A stretch of 64,000 nt of DNA from the NCBI GenBank assembly GCA_015277795.1, contig CP063848.1, positions 930,001 to 994,000 on the forward strand, in the 5' to 3' direction. Positions 28,559-36,754 of the stretch are shown here, in pieces. The notes below the pieces were generated by a model. The model ran no database searches. It was given only the letters and a program-made list of their open reading frames with translations, and had not been told where the DNA came from. Position numbers and translations under genes: made by a program. The DNA is from Massilia sp. UMI-21 (lineage in GTDB: Bacteria > Pseudomonadota > Gammaproteobacteria > Burkholderiales > Burkholderiaceae_D). Positions within the stretch are counted from its first letter, which is position 1. The number at the start of each line of letters is the position of its first letter.

Positions 28559-29827
28559 ATGAGATGGTTCTCGGTAAGCGCGATTGTATGTCTGACATCA
28601 GTGGTTGGCGTCGTCCAGGTAGCTGCTGCAGAAACGGTAAGCTATGTAAATGGCTATTGGTTCGATGGGAAGAACTTCGAGAAAAAGGACATGACTGTGC
28701 GCGACGGTATGATTGTCGGCACGGGCCATGCGGCGAGGACCGTGGACTTGCACGGCGGCTATGTGCTTCCGGGATTGGCGGAAGCGCACAACCATAATCT
28801 TCAAAACTGCTATCTGGCTCCGCAGATGGCGCAAGGCTACCTGGAGCGGGGAATCCTGTATTCCGCTCAGCTTTTCGCGACCGATCCGGCCGGCTTGCAA
28901 TGCGCACCGCTGTTCGACAGCCGCGCGGCGCCGTCGACTGCGTTTGCCCGTATCGGCATCACCAGCAGCACCGGGCATCCGATCGGTATCGCCCGTGCGG
29001 GGGCGAAAGAAGCTGGCTTGGAGATGAGTTTCGACCAGCTGGTCGATGGGATGCTGATAGCTGACAGCGCTTCCGAGCTTCAGCGTAAATGGAAGCAATT
29101 TGCGAAGACGAAAACCGACTTCGTGAAAGTGATACTGGTCGATGAGGAAAATGGCTTGCGCAATGCCCGGCTACGGGAGTACGACGGTTTCAATGGCGTT
29201 ACTCGAGAGGTACTGAAAGCGCTTGTGCCGCTTGCCCGCGCTGCCGGGCTGCGGACAGTCGCCCATGTGGACACCGCCGCCGATTTCAAGCTCGCGGCCG
29301 ACGCCGGCGTCGATACGATTGCGCATCTTCCGGGCTACCGGATCGCTGAAAACCACAGCGTGGCCGACTACCAACTGACCGACGATGTCGTGAAGACGGC
29401 CGCGGCGAATGCCGTGGCGGTCATCCCGACAATGGCGGCCTCGTTCTATCACGTATCTGCCCATCCGAAGGATGCCCCTGCAATAGCGCAAGTGTATCTG
29501 CACAATCTGCGCTTGCTGCGGAAATACAAAGTCAGACTCTTGACCGGATCCGATCGTTTTGAGGGCAGTGTGCTCGATGAGCTCAAGGCACTGGACGGTA
29601 CGGGTCTTTTCCAGCCGGCCGAGCTCATCAATATGTCGACATCGGCGACGGCGCGCTGGATGTTTCCGCAACGCCGCGTCGGCTGCCTGGAGCAAGGTTG
29701 CGAGGCGAGTTTCAACGTATATGATGAGAATCCGGCGCATGATCTGGGCCGGCTGGCGAAACCGGCCATGGTGGTGAAACAGGGTGCTGTCGTGGCGGTC
29801 AAGGGCAAGGCGGCTAAGCCCGGATAA
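28559..29827 (+). CDS. secreted amidohydrolase family protein
   Basis: The 422-residue protein has a signal peptide (residues 1-24, ending VAAA) and a metal-dependent amidohydrolase barrel: HxH at His77 and His79 (LAEAHNHN), VKVILVDEEN, AHVDT, AHLPGY and the late acidic ligand in TGSDRFEG. A bridging lysine is likely in KTDFVKV. It should hydrolyse an amide, imide or similar bond in the periplasm; the substrate is unknown. GGAG about 10 bases before ATG 28559 favours this start over the in-frame start at 28505, because only the shorter form begins with a signal peptide. It is the only gene of cassette c6-c5. Confidence 0.8.
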   Translation: MRWFSVSAIVCLTSVVGVVQVAAAETVSYVNGYWFDGKNFEKKDMTVRDGMIVGTGHAARTVDLHGGYVLPGLAEAHNHNLQNCYLAPQMAQGYLERGILYSAQLFATDPAGLQCAPLFDSRAAPSTAFARIGITSSTGHPIGIARAGAKEAGLEMSFDQLVDGMLIADSASELQRKWKQFAKTKTDFVKVILVDEENGLRNARLREYDGFNGVTREVLKALVPLARAAGLRTVAHVDTAADFKLAADAGVDTIAHLPGYRIAENHSVADYQLTDDVVKTAAANAVAVIPTMAASFYHVSAHPKDAPAIAQVYLHNLRLLRKYKVRLLTGSDRFEGSVLDELKALDGTGLFQPAELINMSTSATARWMFPQRRVGCLEQGCEASFNVYDENPAHDLGRLAKPAMVVKQGAVVAVKGKAAKPG

Positions 29828-29832
29828 AAAGG

Positions 29833-29968
29833 GCCGGGAATCGACTGGCCAACGGAAACGCATGTTCCGGAAACGACAAACGCCCACTCGTATGAGTGGG
29901 CGTTTTGCAAAGAATATTCCAAGTGGCCCCGGGGGGCGGAATCGCAGCACCGACACAAAGATTTTCAA
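29833..29968. repeat. decayed cassette junction c5
   Basis: The junction starts with CCGGGAATCGACTGG, matching the conserved block. It has a hairpin AACGCCCACT-cgtatg-AGTGGGCGTT, and then a mutated tRNA-Phe 3' end from 29922 (AGTGGCCCCGGGGGGCGG ... CACCGACACAAAG ATTTTCAA) with several substitutions and insertions. The hairpin is perfectly paired, so it is better kept than the rest. Confidence 0.75.
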
Positions 29969-30110
29969 AACAGGCACTGGCGCCGTCAAGACGGAATGTC
30001 GCTGGCCAACTTTCGGTTTGTCTCCATACTTTGTAGATAAGCAAGCATATTCGGGGGCGCCGCGCGGGATACTCGACGCGCCGAATCGGCGCAAACAAGC
30101 TTAACAAGCG

Positions 30111-31328
30111 GTGGATCTACCTGATCCGCCAACGTATGATCGAACTGTGCACGGTATTTGTGTTGCGCCCTTCCTCAACGCTAAGACATTACCTGGCGTG
30201 GTCGTCAGAATCGTCGTGCATCAAGTCGCAAAAGACATTTGGCGCGTCGACTACCGGTTTGCACGACCGGTCTCCGCCTTGACGTTTGAGTCGGTAGTCG
30301 AACTTCGCCAGAAAGCCTGGAAAGTATTGACGCCTGGCATGCGCATGAATCTTTATCTCGACCACGATCTTATCGATTTCAAGGGCAAGCCGTTCAGGTA
30401 TGCCAGTATCCAGATCCGCACCTTCGACGGCTTGGAGCCGAAGTCGTATGCTCCCTTCAACCGTTTCTCGGATGGGGCAACGGCCTTTTTCCTGGGTTTT
30501 CTGCAGGGAGACGGGTATCAGGGAAAACGTCAGATTCCGATGCTGGCCGACATCCACCTGCATGGCCTGGCGCAGGAGAATGTCATCGCACCGCCACCGA
30601 ACAAGCGTCTGGCAGGCGGCGAACGAGGCTACGCGTATTTCGGACCTGCCCGCCCCACGCGCTCCGGTGCGACGCATTCCTGATCGATCCGGCCACCCCC
30701 GGCTGGGTGCGCGACATTTTCCTGGACGCGGGAGCGAAGCTGTCCGCCTATTATGAACAAGCCTACGGGCGCCCGCTGACGGACGAGTTGCTCATTATGT
30801 TGTCCGTATCGGGATTCGACGCGCCAGGGATGTCAATCAAAGGCGGTGCGGTCAAGGGTCAGATGAGCTACCGCTTCGATGGCAAGGCAGCACTCATCGA
30901 TCATCCAAGATATCGCGAGGTGCTGAAACGACTGGTCGCACATGAACTGGCGCATCTCTGGCAAATGAACCTTGTCCGCGGCGGCTGGGGCGGGGACGAT
31001 CCCTGAATCCACGAAGGGGGCGCCAATGCGATGGCCCTCGATGGCCCTCGATGGCGTGCTGCAGACAGGACTGTGGAGCGAGGATACCGTAGCGGCTTAC
31101 AACACGCAGCAGGCGGCAGTCTGCGACAAGCTGGGCAATTCCGTGGACTCGTATGACGACATCTACGCTTGCGGCCTGGTCCGATTCAACCATGCCGGCC
31201 TCGCGATCGTTCCGCTGTGGCGCGCGATGATGGAGGTATCGGAAACCGAAGGCGAATTGTATTCGGCGAGCATGATCAATGCCATCGTGCAGAAACAGGG
31301 TGCGGCGCCAAGACCGACGGCTCCCTGA
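30111..31328 (+). pseudogene. decayed HExxH metallopeptidase-like gene
   Basis: Three frames together give one protein. Frame 1 (from a GTG at 30111) runs to about 30640. A frameshift leads to frame 2 with CDAFLIDPATPGWVRDIFLDAG and the zinc motif LVAHELAHLWQMN. This frame ends at TGA 31004-31006, exactly where a Trp codon would be expected before IHEGGANAMALDG, whose Glu would serve as third zinc ligand. Right after it a 10-bp tandem duplication (ATGGCCCTCG, about 31031-31050) shifts the frame again, and the rest reads on to 31328. So one nonsense change and two frameshifts have destroyed a gluzincin-like peptidase or peptidase-like protein. It is the only content of cassette c5-c4. Whether an upstream part with signal peptide was lost cannot be seen. 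Confidence 0.75.
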
Positions 31329-31421
31329 AACGACAACGCCCACTTGCATGAGTGGGCGTTGCGTGAGGGATGTTTTTGGTGGCCCGGGGCGGAATCGAAC
31401 CACCGACACAAGGATTTTCAA
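31327..31421. repeat. cassette junction c4 (tRNA-Phe 3'-half copy)
   Basis: A hairpin AACGCCCACT-tgcatg-AGTGGGCGTT is followed by the complete 45-bp core from 31377 to 31421. The core is identical to the tRNA-Phe 3' half at 41216-41260. The upstream conserved block is not recognisable here; the tail of the metallopeptidase pseudogene occupies its place. Confidence 0.9.
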
Positions 31422-31931
31422 TCTTCGCGCCGTGTCTGCCACTACTTCATCGGTTTGCCGCACCGAGGTTCTGCTAAGGCCCGTCAACTTTGCATAGCTG
31501 GTCGCCGGTCAAACACCACGGCAGATCCGCTGGCGTATCGCGCGGCGGTTCTGCCTGCTCATGCGGGATCTTCTGAACAAGCATCATGGTCGCTCAGACG
31601 GCGAAATTCGCACAAGAGACCGGCCACGGACCGGCCGGTTTGAATGCATCGAGAACATAGAGGCGAGGTATCTTCCCGACGCGATAGTTTCGCCCCCGCC
31701 CCATCCTGCTTGAGTACCATACGAAAAGACCAGCACAGGACAATCGGAAGCCCTTGTGGGGTATTCTCTCGCGCGCAGGCAGGTAAATTGATGAGTGCGT
31801 GATTGTAATACCCGGCCTGCTAGGCGCGGTGGCGCAAGCAGGCCGGGTGGTAGTGCCACACTATTTTTTGATGTTTGGGAAGACATCTTTCTCGGTGAAT
31901 TCGTATTCACGGATGAATGCTTTTGCTCGCT
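31422..31931. other. 510-bp non-coding left end of the retron cassette
   Basis: No gene is visible. At 31810-31848 there is an 11-bp inverted repeat (ACCCGGCCTGC / GCAGGCCGGGT) with a 17-base loop that could be a terminator or a transposon-related palindrome. A second small GC-rich inverted repeat is near 31620-31640 (ACCGGCC / GGCCGGT). The ends of the IS481-type element could not be defined. Confidence 0.4.
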
Positions 31932-32840
31932 CTATGTGTCAAGACCCGGCTGGTTATACACGCGTTTCCTGAACAATTCAGGGCGTTTTTCGTGCCAGTC
32001 CTTGAGTGCCTGAACAGGTGTTTTATGGTCGAGCGCTCGCTGTGGAATGCTGTGGTTGTAAATCTTGACGTAATTGCGCAGCGTCGATTCCAGTTCGGCG
32101 GCTGAGCCGAAGCGGGTCTGGTTGACGATGTCGCTGATGCGGCCGTTAAAGCGTTCGACCATGCCGTTTGTCTGTGGATGGCGCGGCGGAATGAGGCGGT
32201 GCTCGATGCCGAGCCGCTTGCATAGCCGGTCGAACACGTGGATACCGCTGGGTTCCTTCTTCTTGCCACCAGCGGTGAAGCGGTCAGTGAATTGGCTGCC
32301 GTTGTCGGTCTGGTCGGCATACAGGTCGATGTAGACCCAGCGCGTAGCGCGGTCGATGGCGACGAACAGGTAGCGCCGTGCGGTCTCGTCGGGCATCTGC
32401 GGCAGGTATTTGATGTCGATGTGCAGAAAGCCTGGCTCGTAGTCCTTGAATGTTTTCTTCGTGGCTGGCGCACCGCTTTCCTGCTGTGCCAGGTCGCGCA
32501 AGTCCGAAACGCCGTGTCGGCGCAAGCAGCGTCCAAGGCCGGCACGCGAGACCGCTGGATTGATGAACTCGCGTGTGACCACCAACAGGTCGTCGGTGGG
32601 CAACAGCAGCGTCTTGCGCAGTTCCACCACGATGAGTTCCTGCTCGGGCGAGAGCGTCGTGTACATCTTGTTGGGAGCGTGCGACTTGTCTTCAGGCGAC
32701 TCGCGGTTCTGCCACTTCCGAATGGTCTGACGGGTCATGTTGTACAGCCTAGCCAGTTCGGCTTGCGGCAGTGTTGAGTTCCTGATTTCCTCGCGGATCC
32801 GGTGCGTAGTACGGGCTCGGCTGTGCAGTGCCTGGGTCAT
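31932..32840 (-). CDS. IS481-type transposase, internally shortened
   Basis: The 302-residue protein starts with a helix-turn-helix (LPQAELARLYNMTRQTIRKWQNRE) and has a DDE integrase core: HIDIKYLP (first Asp), DNGSQFTDRF (second Asp) and QTNGMVERFNGRI (Glu). Between YADQT and DNGSQF the segment normally found there (a helix and strand of about 25 residues, ending VLT) is absent, although the frame is kept. This would remove part of the catalytic fold, so the enzyme is probably inactive. Inverted repeats were not found with confidence. It lies behind the retron within the same cassette. Confidence 0.8.
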   Translation of the reverse strand: MTQALHSRARTTHRIREEIRNSTLPQAELARLYNMTRQTIRKWQNRESPEDKSHAPNKMYTTLSPEQELIVVELRKTLLLPTDDLLVVTREFINPAVSRAGLGRCLRRHGVSDLRDLAQQESGAPATKKTFKDYEPGFLHIDIKYLPQMPDETARRYLFVAIDRATRWVYIDLYADQTDNGSQFTDRFTAGGKKKEPSGIHVFDRLCKRLGIEHRLIPPRHPQTNGMVERFNGRISDIVNQTRFGSAAELESTLRNYVKIYNHSIPQRALDHKTPVQALKDWHEKRPELFRKRVYNQPGLDT

Positions 32841-32961
32841 CGAGTTGCCACTGAAAGATCGGATTGGGATAGTGTCCGCAAAACATGCCTGGCCTTGAAG
32901 AGCGGCCAGCTACGGATGGGTACATGATCCCACGAGTCTAAACACCTATTAACCTATGATA

Positions 32962-33945
32962 TTACCACTCATCACCGGAAGGAATAATGCCTTCTGCTTC
33001 CATTTTCTCATTTACGGAAACTAATTTGAAGTAATGAAATTCACCCATCATCGTCCTGATACTTCTAACAAAATCAGGCTCAACCGAGAGTGAAAATGCC
33101 AGCCAGCCTTTAAGTTTTGTGTGCAATTCCGGTGCAAGCTTCCCTTTTCGGTAATGGTCTGCCATCGCACGTATAGATCGCTTTCGGTCTCTTCCCAACG
33201 ATACCTTACCTTCATTGGATAAAATTAGGCCGGTCAACTGGCGTTGAAATTTTTTAGAGGTGAATACGGTCTTTTCCGGATTTATTTCTATGCGTGGATA
33301 TCTAATGCAGCCTAGCAATTCACGTATAAACTCATTTGCTTTATCTAATTCGTGTGGTTTGTTAGTCGATAGCGCTAGGTCGTCAGCATATCTAGTGTAG
33401 ACAATTTCATTGGCGTCACAATATTCCGATAGTTTGAGGTCGAATTCGTACATAAGAGAATTGGAAACCGAAGGCGAGCTTGGTGCGCCTATTGATAAGG
33501 ACAACCCTTTATTCTCGTCGCGCCTAAAAAGCAAGAATGACAATTCAGATGCTAATCTTGTACTAATTCCAAGATGCTTAACTGCATGCTGCACGAAATC
33601 GCGATCTCTTATTGAGGGAAAGAAATCCTTAAAATCAACCTTGAGAAGATATTTGTTTTTTGCGTGTACTCGTGCATGGTCTGAAATATTTTTGTGCGGA
33701 CGATATGCTGTCGCCGCTTCGTGTACTGGCATTGCTGCGATGTATTTGCTGATAATCCAACGTTGAATAGCTTTAAGCTCTGCAGTTGGTTGAGCAATCA
33801 ATCGTCTGCCACGTCCGTTGCGCTTTTCTATATAGTGGATTTTATATCGCCTAGGTGCCGTAAGAATGAGCTCCCAAGCCTCCGCGCGGGTAAGCGGATG
33901 CTCGTCGCACAGCAATTCCAGCAGTTCCGAATTAGTGGCGTCCAT
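32962..33945 (-). CDS. retron reverse transcriptase
   Basis: The 327-residue protein has the reverse-transcriptase motifs in order: RRLIAQPTAELKAIQRWI, TAYRPHKNISDHARVH (retron region X), YLLKVDFKDFFPSI with Asp104, the YADD catalytic box at 186-189 (VYTRYADDLALS), and QLTGLIL at 236-242, the counterpart of the retron VTG motif. Length and motif spacing fit bacterial retron RTs. It overlaps the effector gene upstream by 14 bases. A matching msr-msd RNA lies before the effector, so it should prime reverse transcription from a branching guanosine of that RNA and produce msDNA. Confidence 0.9.
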   Translation of the reverse strand: MDATNSELLELLCDEHPLTRAEAWELILTAPRRYKIHYIEKRNGRGRRLIAQPTAELKAIQRWIISKYIAAMPVHEAATAYRPHKNISDHARVHAKNKYLLKVDFKDFFPSIRDRDFVQHAVKHLGISTRLASELSFLLFRRDENKGLSLSIGAPSSPSVSNSLMYEFDLKLSEYCDANEIVYTRYADDLALSTNKPHELDKANEFIRELLGCIRYPRIEINPEKTVFTSKKFQRQLTGLILSNEGKVSLGRDRKRSIRAMADHYRKGKLAPELHTKLKGWLAFSLSVEPDFVRSIRTMMGEFHYFKLVSVNEKMEAEGIIPSGDEW

Positions 33946-34867
33946 GGACTTTCTCGTAAGCTTGGCGTCGAAATGGGTCCTGCTTTAGAAATTCCATAGC
34001 GCGTAGCTTAAACTGGACGCGGTCTATTCGAGCACTGGAGTCCAGGAACTTATATCCGATAAATCCTTCGCGCTTGCCTTTTGGCGGGACGTAAAAGTGG
34101 CGTGACAAATGCTCAGAAGGTTGTATTACTTCAAGAAGGCAGAGTAAGTTCAACATTTGACCAATTCGCTGCTTTGTAAGCACCATGCCAAAGGCAGTCA
34201 AGAGTTGAGTTATTTCTTTGAGAGTGAGAGCTCCGAATAATTCCACTATATCGGCGATAAATAGGAATTGATCGCGGACCTGTTGCGGATCAAACGCACG
34301 GACTTTCAGAGCCTGTTTGCTCTTTTCAAGTACTTCGCTCGCCAAATCAGGTAAAACTTTTTCAAAGTCAGTTAACGTATCGCCATCAACTGGACAAATT
34401 GAGGGCTCGTCACCTTGTACACGTTTGAGAACGCGAAGTGGGCCAAGTGCGATATATGAATTGGCCCTATAATATTTGCTGTATAGGACAACAAATAAGC
34501 GCTCGGCTAATACTACTTGTGTGCAAAATGCGCCTAATTCCGCAAATGCTCCTTCGCTTTCCACAAACAGTAATACTGCTCGTGAAATACACCCGGCATC
34601 CGACTCAAATGCGGTTAGGTCATCATAGCCATCGAACTGATTCCACTCTGGATAGTCTTCCGGTAACTTCAGACTAGAGGCAATCTCATGGCCAGTTTCG
34701 TGCGCCCAAGAAACAAACATGTCGCGCATGCCTGATGGCGCGTCGCCCGGGGCATCACGGAGGTGACGACCGAATACGAAAACGATGGACGGTAGGTGGA
34801 TGATCTGCGCGCGAACAGACCCCACCTGCCCGACAAATTCAGCAAGTAGTAAGGAAAATGTGCTCAA
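33932..34867 (-). CDS. retron effector, nucleoside deoxyribosyltransferase-like with C-terminal DNA-binding domain
   Basis: The 311-residue protein begins with an NDT-like fold: IVFVFGRHLRD, then LPEDYPEWNQFDGYDDLTAFESDAGCISRAVLLFVESEGAFAELGAF, where Glu103, Glu105 and Glu110 lie in the expected active-site loop. The C-terminal part (ALTLKEITQLLTAFGMVLTKQRIGQMLNLLCLLEVI) looks like a winged helix. This combination is that of type II-A retrons (Ec86/Eco1 and St85), where the effector is held inactive by RT-msDNA and acts against NAD or nucleotides on phage attack. The start is TTG at 34867, because a TAA codon directly precedes it in frame; the ribosome site (AGG) is weak. Confidence 0.85.
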   Translation of the reverse strand: MSTFSLLLAEFVGQVGSVRAQIIHLPSIVFVFGRHLRDAPGDAPSGMRDMFVSWAHETGHEIASSLKLPEDYPEWNQFDGYDDLTAFESDAGCISRAVLLFVESEGAFAELGAFCTQVVLAERLFVVLYSKYYRANSYIALGPLRVLKRVQGDEPSICPVDGDTLTDFEKVLPDLASEVLEKSKQALKVRAFDPQQVRDQFLFIADIVELFGALTLKEITQLLTAFGMVLTKQRIGQMLNLLCLLEVIQPSEHLSRHFYVPPKGKREGFIGYKFLDSSARIDRVQFKLRAMEFLKQDPFRRQAYEKVHGRH

Positions 34868-35031
34868 TTACCTAAATAGACACGAAAGCGGCTCGCGCCG
34901 AATCGGGACCTACCGGACACGGATTTGGCGCGGGCCGCTTTCGTGTCGTGGTTGGTATCCCACCTGTTCTCAGTCTGGCGAAACGCCCGACATTGATAGC
35001 TATTATTACCTGCTACCGTTCGCGTAATTGA
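34864..35031 (-). ncRNA. retron msr-msd non-coding RNA
   Basis: On the minus strand an 8-base pair of outer repeats encloses the RNA: TCAATTAC (a1, at 35031-35024) and GTAATTGA (a2, at 34871-34864). Between them lie a small msr hairpin (GGCG-TTT-CGCC within GTC/GAC flanks, near 34970-34990), GTAGC/ATAGC boxes that could carry the branching G, and a long msd hairpin. Its arms 34879-34904 and 34922-34947 match at 24 of 26 positions and enclose a 17-base loop. The a2 repeat overlaps the TTG start of the effector. Position (RNA, effector, RT), size (about 170 nt) and parts all fit a retron. Confidence 0.85.
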
Positions 35032-35309
35032 CTGCCTGATTGTGCCCTACTGATGGTAAAACTGCAAGTGCTTCTATTTATCACTGACGCGGACTTATGA
35101 GCTCGGGCCCGCCCCTGACTGTTTCGTTAGGCGTGCTGAGGGCAGTACTAGATCGTTCGTATTGTTAGGCAAGTAAGGCACCTGGCACGGTCAAACATGG
35201 CGCCAAGCGGTCGGTAAGTTTTCTCGTGGCAGGTGGCTTGACTGTGCTCAAGTGCCGGAATTGATGGTGTAGGCGTTCAAACGATGCTGGAAAACGATCT
35301 GGGAGGAGC
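35032..35309. other. non-coding right part of the retron cassette
   Basis: Between the retron RNA and junction c3 no gene is visible. The promoter of the retron RNA should lie just right of 35031; I do not see a strong sigma70 site. Confidence 0.4.
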
Positions 35310-35439
35310 CCGGAAATGGACCGGACACAAGGACTACGAATTCAGAAACGACAACGCCCACTTGCATGAGTGGACGTTGCGTGACCGATGTTCTTGGTGG
35401 CCCGGGGCGGAATCGAACCACCGACACAAGGATTTTCAA
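35310..35439. repeat. cassette junction c3 (conserved block, hairpin, tRNA-Phe 3'-half copy)
   Basis: The block CGGAAATGGACCGGACACAA (35310 onwards) ends at 35335. A hairpin AACGCCCACT-tgcatg-AGTGGACGTT follows, then the 45-bp core from 35395 to 35439, identical to the tRNA-Phe 3' half. The block ends 60 bases before the core, as at c2 and c1. Confidence 0.92.
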
Positions 35440-35570
35440 GTCATGATCCTCATGGCAGCTAACAAAAATTGGCAATTTGCATGTTCACTGATAAATTACC
35501 AACAGTTATGCTGAGCAACCCCATAGGGTCCCCATCCCACATTGACGAACCATGTTTTCCAACTCTACAT

Positions 35571-36716
35571 ATGGCGCTAGCGGAAGATAAATTCACCGAA
35601 ATATTTTCCCTGAGCCAGGATCCTGAGCTGGCGGAAGCTGGGGGCGGTCATGGGCAGAAGGGAGTGGACTTCCAGCGCTACTGGGCGATCCTCCGCATAT
35701 TCGAGCTCAAGCAAGACGGCTTAACCGATTTCCTCCTGCTTTTCGAGTCGATCCAGGACGTCGCCGAGTTCGATTCCGAAACGGCACCCAGCCGTGTCGA
35801 TATATACCAGATCAAGAAGAAAGACAGCGGCGAGTGGTCATTCAACGAACTGACGGGCTTACTGAAGCCAGACGGCCGAACAAAGAAAAAAGTACCCCCC
35901 ACTTTGTCTAAGGTAGAGAAGAGCCCTCTCGGCAAATTGTATAAGGCTGGCTTGGCCGTCCAGCATTTGGAAGCCAACGCTCACTTCGTGTCGAACGCGG
36001 GCTGCGACCTTCCGCTAGTCACGAGTGGATCAGCCTCGGCCCTGCTCAAGTGCCTGGCGTCGGAGCTTGACGCTTCGCACGCGTCACCTTTGGCCGAGGG
36101 TTTGGCCCTGCTCCACGCCGCGCCCGGAGAAGTCCCGGACCTCAAACGGCTCGCCTTGCGGAAAACCACCCTGCACCCGGACGACCCTCACCTTATGGCT
36201 CTCGGCGCGGCTACGGCTTACCTCAGCAAGCACCTCCCGGCGAGCGCAGGCCAAGCGAAAGCGTTCGTGGACGCTCTCTTCGCGCAGCTCAGTGCCCTCG
36301 GACGACAGACCCAGCCCGTGGAGTCGTTTGAGGAACTGCGTCGCCAGCGGGGTTACTCGATGGCTGAGCTGAACTCTGCGCTTGCCGATCTCAAAGGCGT
36401 TCCCGACCTGAAATCGTACCTCGACAAGGTTCTTGACGGACTGCTGCTGGAAGGGCTTGCTCCGCTTAGGCGTATCTCGATTGACGTCGGCGTGACGAAG
36501 TACTTCTCCGCCGTCGTCTCTGGGACGCAGGGGGCCGACGAGCTCGCCCTGATCGACGAGTGCGCCAAGGCAGCACCTCCGCTACTGGCATCCTCTTCGT
36601 TGCTTCCCGCACTGGAAGCGGAAACCGCGAGGATAGCCGCGTCCCATCCGGCCTTCAAGAACACCGAAGTCTTCGCGTATTTGCTAATCCAGGTAACGAA
36701 AAATGCCGCAGCCTAA
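35571..36716 (+). CDS. DUF4297/Cap4-like nuclease (candidate LmuA-type effector)
   Basis: From ATG 35571 the product has 381 residues. The N-terminal part shows GQKGVDFQRYWAILRIFELKQ, then Glu59 and Asp63 in FESIQDV, and VDIYQIKKKDSGEW with Gln80 and Lys82-84. This is the PD-(D/E)xK pattern of the dsDNA nuclease domain called DUF4297 or Cap4. The rest is helical and unknown. Upstream in-frame starts at 35469 (TTG) and 35508 (ATG) cannot be excluded since no good ribosome site is seen. It is followed after 38 bases by a Rad50/SMC-like ATPase; a Cap4-type nuclease plus SMC-like ATPase is the make-up of Lamassu-type defence, so an anti-phage or anti-plasmid role is likely. Confidence 0.72.
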   Translation: MALAEDKFTEIFSLSQDPELAEAGGGHGQKGVDFQRYWAILRIFELKQDGLTDFLLLFESIQDVAEFDSETAPSRVDIYQIKKKDSGEWSFNELTGLLKPDGRTKKKVPPTLSKVEKSPLGKLYKAGLAVQHLEANAHFVSNAGCDLPLVTSGSASALLKCLASELDASHASPLAEGLALLHAAPGEVPDLKRLALRKTTLHPDDPHLMALGAATAYLSKHLPASAGQAKAFVDALFAQLSALGRQTQPVESFEELRRQRGYSMAELNSALADLKGVPDLKSYLDKVLDGLLLEGLAPLRRISIDVGVTKYFSAVVSGTQGADELALIDECAKAAPPLLASSSLLPALEAETARIAASHPAFKNTEVFAYLLIQVTKNAAA

Positions 36717-36754
36717 TTTCAGAAAACTCCTTCGCGCCCTAGCTACAAAATCCT

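Noticed and set aside
33410..33766. Plus-strand frame opposite the retron RT
   Set aside because: The minus strand carries all RT motifs in order; the antisense product has no recognisable features.
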